Origin: GCA-2737665 sp044344795
GTDB lineage: Bacteria > Bacteroidota > Bacteroidia > Palsa-965
Direction: 5' to 3'
Length of the DNA stretch: 64,000 bases
Assembly (NCBI GenBank): GCA_044344795.1
Contig: JBIJCF010000005.1
Span: 1-64,000, forward strand
Shown: one piece after another, positions 1 through 8,950 of the stretch
Numbering within the stretch: the first letter of the stretch is position 1
Layout: each line of letters starts with the position of its first letter
Program-made: the position numbers and the translations under genes
Notes under the pieces: generated by a model
Database searches by the model: none
What the model was told of the DNA's origin: nothing
The model's input: the letters and a program-made list of their open reading frames with translations, nothing else

Positions 1-1
1 C

Positions 2-997
2 AATCAGAAGCCAAAAGATGAACAACCTCGCCTGAAAAACGGGTATCAAATGATGCGTATCATCGAAAATCATCCAGAGGTAGTTGGCATATCACCATTT
101 GTCGGCTCACAGGCCATCTTTAATATGGGAATAGCCCAGGTTGCCGGGCGTGTTGCAGGTGTTGACATTGAACGCGAGAACAACACGTTTAATGTAGAAA
201 AATACATGATTGACGGTGATTTGAAGCGTCTCGAAACAACACCTAACGGCATAATATTAGGTGAAGGTTTAGCACTAAAGTTGGGTGCAGTAACAGGCGA
301 CATTATTACTGTTTCTTCAGCAAAAGGATCCGCCTTACAGATGAGAGTTGTTGGAATCCATCAGTCCGGTGTTGTAGAATTGGATAATAGTCGAGCCTAC
401 ATTAATATTCGCAATGCGCAAAAACTACTACAAGTTGATGGCAGTTATATTACTGATTTAAATATCAAACTAAAGGACATCAAAAAAGCCAAAGCATTGG
501 CCGCAGATTGGGAAAAACAGTTTGGATACACTGCTGTTGATTGGGAAACTGCCAACGCCAACGTTTTCAGTGTATTCAAAATTCAAAATATGGTGACGTA
601 TTTAATTATCACGTCAATTTTAATTGTTTCAGGTTTCGGTATTTTTAATATTCTGATGATGATCATCTATGAGAAAATGCCGGACATTGCGATTCTCAAG
701 GCAACCGGCTTTAAGGATCATGATATAAGAACAATATTTCTGACGGAATCTTTAGTTATCGGAATATTCGGAGGACTCCTGGGGCTTATTGCCGGCTGGG
801 GACTACAACAGATTGCAGGGAGTATCAAAATGGACATGCGAGGATTTGTAGCCATGGAATATTTAAAGTTCAACACCAGCGCAGGCTTTTACGCCATGGC
901 ATACGCGTTTGGACTAATCGCTACAGCACTGGCCGGCTATATTCCGGCGCGAAAAGCTTCAAAAGTTGACGCCATTGACATCATCAGAAGTAAATAA
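2..997 (+). CDS. ABC transporter permease, FtsX/MacB-LolE type (5' end outside window)
   Basis: The reading frame is open from the first bases of the window, so the N-terminus, including the first membrane helix, lies upstream. What remains is a periplasmic MacB-like domain followed by three hydrophobic segments near the C-terminus (from about base 590, 750 and 890), the usual FtsX-permease arrangement, ending in an IPARKASKVDAIDIIRSK tail. This family forms exporters or lipoprotein-releasing complexes (LolCDE, MacB) in the inner membrane. The ATPase gene starts one base after the stop codon, so the two are surely cotranscribed. Substrate cannot be told from sequence; lipoprotein release is one option. 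Confidence 0.9.
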   Translation, partial: NQKPKDEQPRLKNGYQMMRIIENHPEVVGISPFVGSQAIFNMGIAQVAGRVAGVDIERENNTFNVEKYMIDGDLKRLETTPNGIILGEGLALKLGAVTGDIITVSSAKGSALQMRVVGIHQSGVVELDNSRAYINIRNAQKLLQVDGSYITDLNIKLKDIKKAKALAADWEKQFGYTAVDWETANANVFSVFKIQNMVTYLIITSILIVSGFGIFNILMMIIYEKMPDIAILKATGFKDHDIRTIFLTESLVIGIFGGLLGLIAGWGLQQIAGSIKMDMRGFVAMEYLKFNTSAGFYAMAYAFGLIATALAGYIPARKASKVDAIDIIRSK

Positions 998-998
998 C

Positions 999-1694
999 AT
1001 GCCGGAAGATATCATTCTCGAAACCCGTTCCATCAGCAAGTTTTTCCGCGATCCCGTGGACTTTCAGGCGTTGAAGAACATCAGTTTCAAAATATCTCGC
1101 GGACAATTTGTTTCTATAGTGGGCTCGTCGGGCAGCGGTAAATCAACTTTGTTGTATTTGCTGTCAACGCTGGATACTGATTATGAAGGTGAAATTCTAA
1201 TTGATAACGAACCGCTGCACGAAAAGTCGAAAAATCAACTCGCCGAAATTCGTAACGAAAAAATCGGATTCGTTTTTCAATTTCATTATTTGTTACCGGA
1301 ATTTACGGTATTGGATAACGTGATGTTACCTGCTTTAAAACTTGGCAAATACGATGAAGACACCATTCGTAAGCACGCTTATGAAAAACTCGATTTGCTG
1401 GGATTGGGTGACCAAGCCCTAAAAAAAGCGAGCAAATTATCCGGAGGTCAGCAACAACGAGCAGCTATTGCACGCGCATTGATCAACAATCCCAGTATCA
1501 TTTTCGGAGATGAACCCACAGGAAACTTGGATTCGAAAAATGCCCAAACCGTTTTTGATATTCTTAAAGAATTACAATTGAAATTTAATCAAACAATTCT
1601 CGTAGTTACACACGATCAGCAGTTTGCTGCAAGTACCGACCGGCGCATCACGTTAAAAGATGGTGAACTATTAAGCGATGAACTGCTTAAATAA
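999..1694 (+). CDS. ABC transporter ATP-binding protein, LolD/MacB type
   Basis: 231-residue nucleotide-binding subunit for the permease just upstream. Walker A is GSSGSGKST, the Q-loop FQFHYLLPEF, the signature LSGGQQQR, Walker B IIFGDEP and the H-loop VTHD, all intact and in order, so it should be an active ATPase. A longer reading starting at 966 is possible, but ATG 999 follows the permease stop by one base and starts the domain at the normal place (MPEDIILETRSISKFF). The 3' end overlaps the convergent LD-carboxypeptidase gene by 8 bp, leaving no room for a separate terminator. Confidence 0.93.
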   Translation: MPEDIILETRSISKFFRDPVDFQALKNISFKISRGQFVSIVGSSGSGKSTLLYLLSTLDTDYEGEILIDNEPLHEKSKNQLAEIRNEKIGFVFQFHYLLPEFTVLDNVMLPALKLGKYDEDTIRKHAYEKLDLLGLGDQALKKASKLSGGQQQRAAIARALINNPSIIFGDEPTGNLDSKNAQTVFDILKELQLKFNQTILVVTHDQQFAASTDRRITLKDGELLSDELLK

Positions 1695-2604
1695 ATTTTA
1701 ATCGACCTGTTATTGCATCTACATCCAGTTCAACGCGTGCGCCCAGCTTCAACGCGATATTTTTAGTTCCGTGTCCTGCCGGAAATCCAAACGCAACAGG
1801 ATAGTTGTATTCTTCAACATGTGAACGAATAATCTCTTCCGCTGTCTGTCCGAAAGGAATAGCATTGTCCTTCATATCATCCATTCCACCAACGACCAAA
1901 CCTGCCAGATGTTTTAATTTTCCTGCACGCTTAAGACTCAACACCATCCTATCGATGTGATATAAATATTCGTCCAAATCCTCAATGAACAGTACTTTCC
2001 CTGCATAATTGATATCCGAAGCAGAATTTTGAATAGCATAAAGCAAACTTAAATTCCCGCCAATCAATTCTCCTTGTCCAACGCCTACTCTGTTCAGTCG
2101 TAACTCACTAGATGTCATTTCAGCGTTAATCGTCTTCCCACATAAAACCTCTAACAACGATTTTGTGCTCTCGGCATCCTTCAGAAAATTAATTGGCATA
2201 GTGCCATGCACAGTTTGCAATCCAATGTGCTGATGAACATGTGCATGAAAGACGGTTATGTCGCTGTATCCTACAATCCATTTGGGATGTTCCATCAAAT
2301 AATTCCAGTTAATTCCATCTACTATTCGCATACAACCATAACCGCCGCGAGCAGCAATGATGGCTTTTACCTTAGCATCCGAAAGCAGTTCATTTATATC
2401 TGCAATACGCGCTGCATCAGTTCCGGAAAACTGATTCTCCGAACCATACAAATTCGTACTGCACTTAACCACGAATCCTGCTTCTTCCAGCAGTCGAATA
2501 GCCGGAGCCATTTCGTCACGACTAACTTTCCGTGCCGGTGCAGTGATGCCGATAACATCTCCCGGCTGCAAATACGGAGGCGTAATGGTTTGCGTCTGTT
2601 TCAT
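1687..2604 (-). CDS. ldcA: LD-carboxypeptidase (muramoyltetrapeptide carboxypeptidase, family S66)
   Basis: 305 aa, normal length for peptidase family S66, which removes the terminal D-alanine from tetrapeptide stems during murein recycling. The nucleophile serine sits in GYSD (about residue 114), the catalytic Glu in LFIEDLDEYLYHIDRM and the His in GFPAGHGTKN near the C-terminus, so the Ser-Glu-His triad looks complete. RGGYG near residue 88 is also typical. There is no signal peptide, which fits a cytoplasmic recycling enzyme. It is divergent from metG, with 54 bp between the start codons. Confidence 0.9.
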   Translation of the reverse strand: MKQTQTITPPYLQPGDVIGITAPARKVSRDEMAPAIRLLEEAGFVVKCSTNLYGSENQFSGTDAARIADINELLSDAKVKAIIAARGGYGCMRIVDGINWNYLMEHPKWIVGYSDITVFHAHVHQHIGLQTVHGTMPINFLKDAESTKSLLEVLCGKTINAEMTSSELRLNRVGVGQGELIGGNLSLLYAIQNSASDINYAGKVLFIEDLDEYLYHIDRMVLSLKRAGKLKHLAGLVVGGMDDMKDNAIPFGQTAEEIIRSHVEEYNYPVAFGFPAGHGTKNIALKLGARVELDVDAITGRLKFI

Positions 2605-2658
2605 TATCTTCGTGCTCCCTGATGAGCCCGTAAATCTAAGCGTTCAGGATGAATTAAC

Positions 2659-4770
2659 ATGAATCAAACACCAAAACGTTATACCGTAACAGCAGCATTA
2701 ATTTATGCCAATGGCCCAATCCATATCGGACATTTGGCTGGCTGCTATTTGCCATCAGATATTTACGTGCGTCATTTGCGCTCGTGTGGTGAGGATGTTT
2801 TGTTCGTTAGCGGAACTGATGAACACGGCGTTCCTATTACACTTCGCGCACGCAAAGAAGGCTTAACACCGCAACAGGTTGTCGACAAATACTACGATAT
2901 CATCAATCGTTCGTTCAAAGAATTCGGTGTGGAGTTTGACATTTATTCTCGCACATCACGCCGGGCACATCACGACTTCTCGTCTGCATTTTTCAAAACA
3001 CTTTACGATAAAAAAGTTTTTACAGAGGAAACTACAGAACAATACTTCGACGAAGAAGCAGGACAGTTTTTAGCAGATCGATACATCGTCGGAACTTGTC
3101 CCAACTGTAGTAATCCCAACGCATACGGAGATCAATGTGAAAAGTGCGGTACTTCATTATCTCCGGACGAACTTATTGCTCCGTACAGTACATTAAGCGG
3201 ATCTAAACCTGTTAAGAAACCTACCAAGAACTGGTTCTTACCATTAGATCAATTGCAACCAAAATTGCAAGCTTATGTCGATTCGCATCAAGAATGGAAG
3301 GCGAATGTTTTCGGTCAATGCCAGTCGTGGTTAAAAGCCGGTTTACATCCGCGCGCAATGACCCGTGATCTGGACTGGGGAGTAAAAGTTCCAGTTGAAG
3401 GCGCAGAAGGTAAAGTATTGTACGTATGGTTTGATGCGCCTATCGGATACATCACCGCAAGTAAGGAATGGTTTGAAGATCCATCCACTCGAAATAAACT
3501 GTCTTACGGAGGCGCTCCGCGTTCTGGATCCTGGGAAGACTATTGGAAAAAAGATGATACCAAGTTGGTGCATTTCATTGGTAAGGACAACATCGTTTTT
3601 CATTGCTTGATTTTTCCGGCAATGTTAATGGTGCATGGAAATTATATTCTTCCGGATAACGTTCCTGCCAATGAATTCCTGAATCTCGAGAGTAATAAAA
3701 TTTCCACTTCTCGTAATTGGGCTATTTGGCTGCACGAGTATTTGGATGAAATGCCCGGTAAGCAAGACGAATTACGTTACGTGCTTACCGCGACTGCCCC
3801 CGAAACCGGAGACGGAGACTTTGCCTGGGCCGATTATGAAGCCCGCGTGAATAATGAGCTGGCTGCAGTATTCAGCAACTTCGTGCATCGTACAATGGTG
3901 CTTACGCATAAAAATTATGCAGGTAAAGTGCCTTCAGCAACGCGTTATACCAAGGAAGATGTTTTGGTGTTGGAAGAAATCACCAAATTCCCGGACCGCA
4001 TCAGTGCAGCTATTCGCAACTACCGTTTCCGTGAAGCACAACAAGAAATGATGAACCTTGCGCGTCTGGGTAACAAATACCTATCTGATAACGAACCGTG
4101 GAAAAACCCGGATCCGGAACGTGTGAAAACTGTATTGAACGTTTCTTTGCAAATTTGCACCAATCTAAGTGTGCTCTGTGAACCTTTCTTGCCGTTCACT
4201 TCAGCGAAATTACTAAGCATGCTTAATATTAGTTCATTGTCATGGAATCAGGCACAGAACACGTCCAATTTGCCGGAAGGACATCAGTTGAACGAGCCGG
4301 TAATGTTATTTGCAAAAGTGGATAAAGCGTTATTACAAAAGCAAATGGACAAGCTTGAATCGATTAAGAAAATTCAGGCTGCTGAAGCTGAACAAGCGCA
4401 ATTAGCCGCACAACCTGCAAAGCCTTTGGAACCACAGAAAGAGACCACTACATTCGACGATTTCGCGAAAATGGATATCCGCATTGGAACAATCCTTGCT
4501 GCAGAAAAAATGCCGAAAAGTGATAAACTGTTGAAACTTACAGTTGACACCGGAATTGATCAACGTACCGTATTGTCCGGCATTGCGAAGTACTTTACAC
4601 CGGAAGAAGTAGTTGGCAAACAAGTTACGATTTTGGTAAATCTTGCGCCACGCAAAATGATGGGTATTGAATCGAACGGAATGATATTGATGGCGGAAAA
4701 CGACAAAGGGGAACTAAGCTTTGTTGCGCCTTCAAATGACAACGTCAACAACGGTTCAACAGTAAAGTAG
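2659..4770 (+). CDS. metG: Methionine--tRNA ligase
   Basis: 703-residue class I aminoacyl-tRNA synthetase that charges tRNA-Met. The HIGH signature is at residues 22-25; the KMSKS loop is represented by KISTS at about 347. Paired cysteines in CPNC and CEKCG (about residues 149-171) form the zinc knuckle of the connective domain. After the anticodon-binding helical domain there is an Ala/Gln-rich linker and a C-terminal EMAPII-like tRNA-binding OB fold (about 595-703, FDDFAKMDIRIGTI) that lets the enzyme dimerise. Full length for the long bacterial form. ATG 2659 is followed at once by the conserved Rossmann start. Confidence 0.97.
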   Translation: MNQTPKRYTVTAALIYANGPIHIGHLAGCYLPSDIYVRHLRSCGEDVLFVSGTDEHGVPITLRARKEGLTPQQVVDKYYDIINRSFKEFGVEFDIYSRTSRRAHHDFSSAFFKTLYDKKVFTEETTEQYFDEEAGQFLADRYIVGTCPNCSNPNAYGDQCEKCGTSLSPDELIAPYSTLSGSKPVKKPTKNWFLPLDQLQPKLQAYVDSHQEWKANVFGQCQSWLKAGLHPRAMTRDLDWGVKVPVEGAEGKVLYVWFDAPIGYITASKEWFEDPSTRNKLSYGGAPRSGSWEDYWKKDDTKLVHFIGKDNIVFHCLIFPAMLMVHGNYILPDNVPANEFLNLESNKISTSRNWAIWLHEYLDEMPGKQDELRYVLTATAPETGDGDFAWADYEARVNNELAAVFSNFVHRTMVLTHKNYAGKVPSATRYTKEDVLVLEEITKFPDRISAAIRNYRFREAQQEMMNLARLGNKYLSDNEPWKNPDPERVKTVLNVSLQICTNLSVLCEPFLPFTSAKLLSMLNISSLSWNQAQNTSNLPEGHQLNEPVMLFAKVDKALLQKQMDKLESIKKIQAAEAEQAQLAAQPAKPLEPQKETTTFDDFAKMDIRIGTILAAEKMPKSDKLLKLTVDTGIDQRTVLSGIAKYFTPEEVVGKQVTILVNLAPRKMMGIESNGMILMAENDKGELSFVAPSNDNVNNGSTVK

Positions 4771-4806
4771 GTTGTTCCTCTGAAATGAATTGTGTAGCTT
4801 AGTTAC

Positions 4807-6153
4807 ATGATGCGTAACTCCTTCTTTACATTACTTGCAACCATTGGTGTAATTTCTTGTACACCGAAAATCGAAACTCCTGAGCCGTCTTCAGGCTTAG
4901 CAGACTTCTCCAAATTTGTTGCTGTCGGCGGTAGTTACATGGCGGGTTATCAAGATGGAGCATTGCGCGATGATCATCAAACTAAAAGTATTCCCATGCT
5001 TTTGGGAAGACAGTTTTCGTTGATCACAGAAAAAACATACAACCAATATACATTAGGAACCTCGGAAGGAATTGGTTGGAATTACAAATCGTGGGAGAGT
5101 TGGTACGCCGGTGCTTCGCGTCTAGGAGACAGAACCGATTGCCAAGGTGTAGTTTCCATGGGACCGGTCAAAGACAGCGTAAACACAGCTGCAGCATGGA
5201 GTGTCTTCACCAATAATTACCCGAACAAAAATATCAACTGGAGCATTCCATTCGCTTCGTTGCAAGAGCAATTCAATCCTGCTTTGGGTAATGCTCCGGT
5301 GAATAACACCAATCCATACTATCACCGCATTGCATCCACTCCCGGCACGTCTACCGTTTTGCAAGATGCGCGGTCCGCAAATGCAACATTTTTTGCAGCA
5401 TGGTATGGCATGGAGGAAATTTATAATTATGCACGGTACGGCGGAGAACGCAACACACCTCCAAGTGCGGCACAATTCGCAGCTGCATTGGACACTGCAC
5501 TTTCCGAACTTACTGCAAATGGTGCAAAAGGAGTCTTGGCAACTATTCCCGGATTGCGCAGTTTTCCGTTCTACACATTAATTCCATGGAATGGCGCAAA
5601 CCTTACACAAAGTAAAGCTGATTCATTGAACACGATTTACACCAACAGCGGTTTGTCGCACATCCAATTTCAGGAAGGCGCCAATGGTTTTGTGATCAAC
5701 GATCCTGCGGCACCAATGGGTGTACGACAGTTAACGAACGGAGAATTCTTGACTATGCAATCGCCGCTGGATTCCATGAAATGTAATTTTATGGGAATAC
5801 TATTTTCGGTTATTCCGGATCGATACGTGTTGGATGCAACGGAAGTACAATTGATCGATCAATACATCGATGCGTACAATACCGTTATTCGTCAGAAAGC
5901 GGCGCAATACAATTTAGCGCTGGTTGATATGCACGATTACTTTTCACGTGTAAACGCCGGCGTAGTGTGGGATGGCGTCGATTACAATGCCACATTTGTA
6001 AGTGGAGGCTTCTTCTCACTGGATGGATTTCATCCACACGAAAAAGGCTACGCTCTAATTACGAACGAATTCATAACCGCGATTAATATCAAATACGGAG
6101 CGACTATTCCGACGCTAAATTGCTTTGATTGCAATGGAGTTTGGTTTCCGTAA
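4807..6153 (+). CDS. SGNH/GDSL hydrolase-like lipoprotein
   Basis: 448 aa. The N-terminus is a lipoprotein signal peptide with lipobox VISC (Cys about residue 18), predicting attachment to the envelope. The mature part begins with VAVGGSYMAGYQDG, which resembles block I of SGNH hydrolases (GDSL variant), and ends with DGFHPHEKGYAL, matching the DxxH block that holds the catalytic Asp and His. Block I has GGS where GDS/GNS is usual, so activity is uncertain. Bacteroidota carry many such lipoproteins of unknown substrate. A TAGCTTAG -7-like element lies 4 nt upstream of the ATG, suggesting a leaderless message. Confidence 0.72.
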   Translation: MMRNSFFTLLATIGVISCTPKIETPEPSSGLADFSKFVAVGGSYMAGYQDGALRDDHQTKSIPMLLGRQFSLITEKTYNQYTLGTSEGIGWNYKSWESWYAGASRLGDRTDCQGVVSMGPVKDSVNTAAAWSVFTNNYPNKNINWSIPFASLQEQFNPALGNAPVNNTNPYYHRIASTPGTSTVLQDARSANATFFAAWYGMEEIYNYARYGGERNTPPSAAQFAAALDTALSELTANGAKGVLATIPGLRSFPFYTLIPWNGANLTQSKADSLNTIYTNSGLSHIQFQEGANGFVINDPAAPMGVRQLTNGEFLTMQSPLDSMKCNFMGILFSVIPDRYVLDATEVQLIDQYIDAYNTVIRQKAAQYNLALVDMHDYFSRVNAGVVWDGVDYNATFVSGGFFSLDGFHPHEKGYALITNEFITAINIKYGATIPTLNCFDCNGVWFP

Positions 6154-6157
6154 ATAA

Positions 6158-6185
6158 AAAAGCCCGCCGAATCCGACGAGCTTTT
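6158..6185 (-). terminator. Intrinsic terminator for the minus-strand hydrolase gene
   Basis: Inverted repeat with AAAAGC/GCTTTT outer stem and an AATC loop. Read on the minus strand it is a continuous helix with two G-U wobbles, then a TTTTTTATTT tract. On the plus strand the same positions are C-A mismatches, so it should act mainly on minus-strand transcripts, although it also lies just after the plus-strand SGNH gene. Confidence 0.75.
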
Positions 6186-6203
6186 CTTTGATCGTTGTTT
6201 TAC

Positions 6204-7478
6204 CTACTTCACAATTACTCGTTGCGTGTATTGTTGCGTTGCGTTGCGCACCGTAATCATATACATTCCCGAAACCCAACCTTGAGTAGTTAATGTGGTT
6301 GTGCCATCTGCTTCTGCGCGCTGACGACGGAATAATTTACCTGTGGCATCGTACACCTCTATGCTGTAATCATTACCTGCCAAACGTCCTGTATTTACCG
6401 TAAATTCTGCAGTTGCCGGATTCGGATAAACGTCCAACACAGAACGTAATGCAGGCAATTCCTGCATGCCGATAGGATTCGACCATCCGCAATCCAACTG
6501 ATCCCCACAAATAAAATGCACCAAGAAATTTCTCGTGATCACCAACGTTGTATCATAATACGCAGCACTACTCACATGCGGCACGTGCCCTTGACCTTCG
6601 TGAATTTCAAAACAATTGGTAATTCCCAACTGGTCCACTCGAGTGTCAATGGAAGCCGAACCGTGCACAGTTAACAAAGGATACGTCCCTAACAATACGA
6701 TTGTTGCTGAACCATAAGGAACCGTTTGATCCGCAGTACCGTGAAAATTCAACACCGGCTCATCTCCTGAATTGATCCAAGCTGTATCACCCAATGCACC
6801 TGCAATATTGATTACTGCACGAACATTTGATGAATAACCCGGATTACCGCTATTGCCTTCAATGCCACCACTTAAACCCGGCTGATTCGTGGTATCTGCC
6901 CATGAAGGAAATTCGTTGGGCTCATCCAAATACGCGACATGCAACGCCATAAATCCTCCGGCACTTACACCCATGAAATATATGTTAGCAGTATCAACGC
7001 CGTACGTGTTGCCTTGTGTAGCATAATCCTTTTTGAAAAAACGGACAGCAGCTTTTGCATCTTGTACAGCACGCATTACCGCTTCAGTTGCATCGGTACT
7101 ATCCGGCCCCGGGAACGGGAAATTCGTCATGCCCACACGATAATCGATTGAAGCCACAACGTAACCCATTTGCGATAAGTCATTACAAAATTGAATAACG
7201 TCACCACCGGTTTTTGATCCGGATAAAAAGTTTCCGCCGTGCGCCAGAATGATTAATGGGCGATTGGTAACGGTGTCGTTTTTTGGCATGTGCACATCCA
7301 AACGAAGTGATGTGTTGCTGTTGTTGAAGCTCTGATTGGAACCGTAAACAATATTGGAAATCGTGGTATCCTGAAAAACAAAATCCCGATAACGCAAACC
7401 GTTGCAAGCACTCTGAGCTTGAATTGTTGCAGCACTTGCCAAACACAAGGCCATTCCTGTAAGTAATTTTTTCGTCAT
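6204..7478 (-). CDS. Secreted alpha/beta hydrolase (carboxylesterase-like) with type IX sorting domain
   Basis: 424 aa. A signal peptide (MTKKLLTGMALCLASAATIQAQ) is followed by an alpha/beta hydrolase: oxyanion-hole HGG in ILAHGGNF, nucleophile elbow GVSAGG, Asp in GTADQTVP and His in EGQGHVPH, i.e. a full triad. The last ~75 residues (LDVYPNPATAEFTV to a terminal VIVK) are a Por/T9SS type A sorting domain, predicting export across the outer membrane and attachment or release at the cell surface. Its start is 10 bp after the stop of the FadL-like gene on the same strand, so the two are probably cotranscribed. Substrate unknown; esterase or peptidase are both possible. Confidence 0.85.
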   Translation of the reverse strand: MTKKLLTGMALCLASAATIQAQSACNGLRYRDFVFQDTTISNIVYGSNQSFNNSNTSLRLDVHMPKNDTVTNRPLIILAHGGNFLSGSKTGGDVIQFCNDLSQMGYVVASIDYRVGMTNFPFPGPDSTDATEAVMRAVQDAKAAVRFFKKDYATQGNTYGVDTANIYFMGVSAGGFMALHVAYLDEPNEFPSWADTTNQPGLSGGIEGNSGNPGYSSNVRAVINIAGALGDTAWINSGDEPVLNFHGTADQTVPYGSATIVLLGTYPLLTVHGSASIDTRVDQLGITNCFEIHEGQGHVPHVSSAAYYDTTLVITRNFLVHFICGDQLDCGWSNPIGMQELPALRSVLDVYPNPATAEFTVNTGRLAGNDYSIEVYDATGKLFRRQRAEADGTTTLTTQGWVSGMYMITVRNATQQYTQRVIVK

Positions 7479-7488
7479 AAGGGTATAG

Positions 7489-8715
7489 TTAAAACTTGAG
7501 GGTAAATCCGATTCCCGGAGCTATGGTTCTACTTTTATATGTTCCGGTAAATCCTGTTTCGATGTTGGTGTCTGAACGCTGCATGCCTTCTACATACAGG
7601 CAGGATGCATCAATACGAATGTGTTCTCCGATTTTATACGTTACTCCGCCCGTAATCCCAATACGATCACTGTCCGGAGTTTCAGGAGTTATATAACCGT
7701 CTTGCACAGGTGTTTTGTCGAAGTAACATCCCGCGCGCAATTGCAACTTATCCAAAATGCGGTATTCAACACCTGCTCGTGCTATCCATGCATTCTTGTA
7801 CATCCGCGCCGAACTGATGTCTTCCAATTTATCCGTGTTATCGGCAAAATCAATACGCAACGAATCGTACGAACTCCAACCAACAATATTGACATCACTT
7901 GAAAAAGTCCATTTGTCGTTAGTATAAGCTGCACCTACATTAACTACCTGCGGTAATCGCAGTGCGGTAGAAAAAGTAGTAGTCGGAAAAAACTCCTGCA
8001 AGGCTCCGGGCACAGTAAACTCAGCACTTCCACCATTAACCTCCACACTAACTGCAGAACGATACGAAGCACCAAACGACAACGCATCATTATGCTTGTA
8101 TAATATTCCCGCCTGAAAACCGAACCCGCTAGCATCGCCCGAAAGACTCCCTTCGCCATATTCGCCATTCTGATCTTGCACCGGAACACCTTTTCGTAAT
8201 GCGAAACCACCCGTTGCATAAATGAAGCCGGCTCCAATGCCTAACTTTTCGTGCAATTGATACGATAGAGTCGGTTGAACGAAAATTGTTTTAAGATTGA
8301 TTTCGCGAATCAGGAAATTTCCCTTCCAATCAGACGGCCACTCTGCGCGACTTCCAAAGGGAGTATAAACAGCCACGCCTGCCGCCCACTTTTGTTTATT
8401 GTACATCGCGTAAACACCGAAAGGCGTTCCAACATTTTGCACCATGGAAGCCTGATACACGCCAGGAGCCGGCTCTGCGTAGACAGTACGAGGCATTAAG
8501 AAAGTACCGCTTCCGGTTATTACCCATTTGCCGTCAACAAAAACCGAAGCGCCGGGATTAAAGAACATACTAGAGGCATCAAAAAACAATGCAGTTCCTG
8601 TATGCCCCATACCTAAATGACGCTGACTTTGCGTATTCACCTGAAAACCTCCTGCAATCGCAGTAACAGATACGTGCAATACAATGACTATACAAACGAG
8701 GAATTGGCGGGTCAT
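7489..8715 (-). CDS. Outer-membrane transport protein, OmpP1/FadL/TodX family
   Basis: 408 aa beta-barrel channel for hydrophobic compounds such as long-chain fatty acids. After the signal peptide the mature protein starts with the family hallmark GGFQVNTQSQRHLGMGHTGTA and NPG in MFFNPGASVF, continues with alternating barrel strands and ends in a C-terminal aromatic residue (GIGFTLKF). A reading 26 codons longer (from 8793) is open, but ATG 8715 gives a proper signal peptide and sits 3 nt after a perfect TACATTTG -7 element, so the message is probably leaderless. First gene of a likely pair with the sorted hydrolase; both could serve lipid or ester uptake. Confidence 0.88.
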   Translation of the reverse strand: MTRQFLVCIVIVLHVSVTAIAGGFQVNTQSQRHLGMGHTGTALFFDASSMFFNPGASVFVDGKWVITGSGTFLMPRTVYAEPAPGVYQASMVQNVGTPFGVYAMYNKQKWAAGVAVYTPFGSRAEWPSDWKGNFLIREINLKTIFVQPTLSYQLHEKLGIGAGFIYATGGFALRKGVPVQDQNGEYGEGSLSGDASGFGFQAGILYKHNDALSFGASYRSAVSVEVNGGSAEFTVPGALQEFFPTTTFSTALRLPQVVNVGAAYTNDKWTFSSDVNIVGWSSYDSLRIDFADNTDKLEDISSARMYKNAWIARAGVEYRILDKLQLRAGCYFDKTPVQDGYITPETPDSDRIGITGGVTYKIGEHIRIDASCLYVEGMQRSDTNIETGFTGTYKSRTIAPGIGFTLKF

Positions 8716-8718
8716 CTT

Positions 8719-8726
8719 CAAATGTA
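8719..8726 (-). promoter_or_regulatory. -7 promoter element for the FadL-like gene
   Basis: Minus-strand TACATTTG matches the Bacteroidota TAnnTTTG consensus exactly. It ends 3 nt before the ATG; a TTTG lies 24 nt further upstream. The transcript would start at or next to the start codon. Confidence 0.6.
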
Positions 8727-8827
8727 AATAAATCGTTCTCGTAATAAAAACAAATCCTGCCCTTTCGCCTGAAATTAGTCTTGCGGACGTCAACCGGGAA
8801 TTATTCCACGAATTAGCGCAGGTATGT

Positions 8828-8835
8828 TAATTTTG
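8828..8835 (+). promoter_or_regulatory. -7 promoter element for tRNA-Arg
   Basis: TAATTTTG fits TAnnTTTG and lies 18 nt upstream of the tRNA, placing the start of transcription in a short leader removed by processing. No clear -33 element was seen. Confidence 0.5.
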
Positions 8836-8853
8836 CACGAAGTTCTTTATTAT

Positions 8854-8925
8854 GGTCTCGTAGTTCAATGGATAGAATAGAAGTTTCCTAAACTTTTGAT
8901 ACAGGTTCGATTCCTGTCGAGACTA
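8854..8925 (+). tRNA. tRNA-Arg (anticodon CCU)
   Basis: 72-nt cloverleaf. Acceptor GGTCTCG pairs with CGAGACT (first pair G-U) followed by discriminator A. The D stem is GTTC/GAAT and the anticodon stem GAAGT/ACTTT, with loop TTCCTAA and anticodon CCT at 8887-8889, reading AGG. The variable loop has four bases; T stem ACAGG/CCTGT with loop TTCGATT. The 3' CCA is not encoded. Confidence 0.95.
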
Positions 8926-8950
8926 CAAATTTCTTTAGTGTTGCTGCTCA

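Noticed and set aside
2206..2622. 138-aa plus-strand ORF over the LD-carboxypeptidase gene
   Set aside because: Antisense shadow of a clear S66 peptidase.
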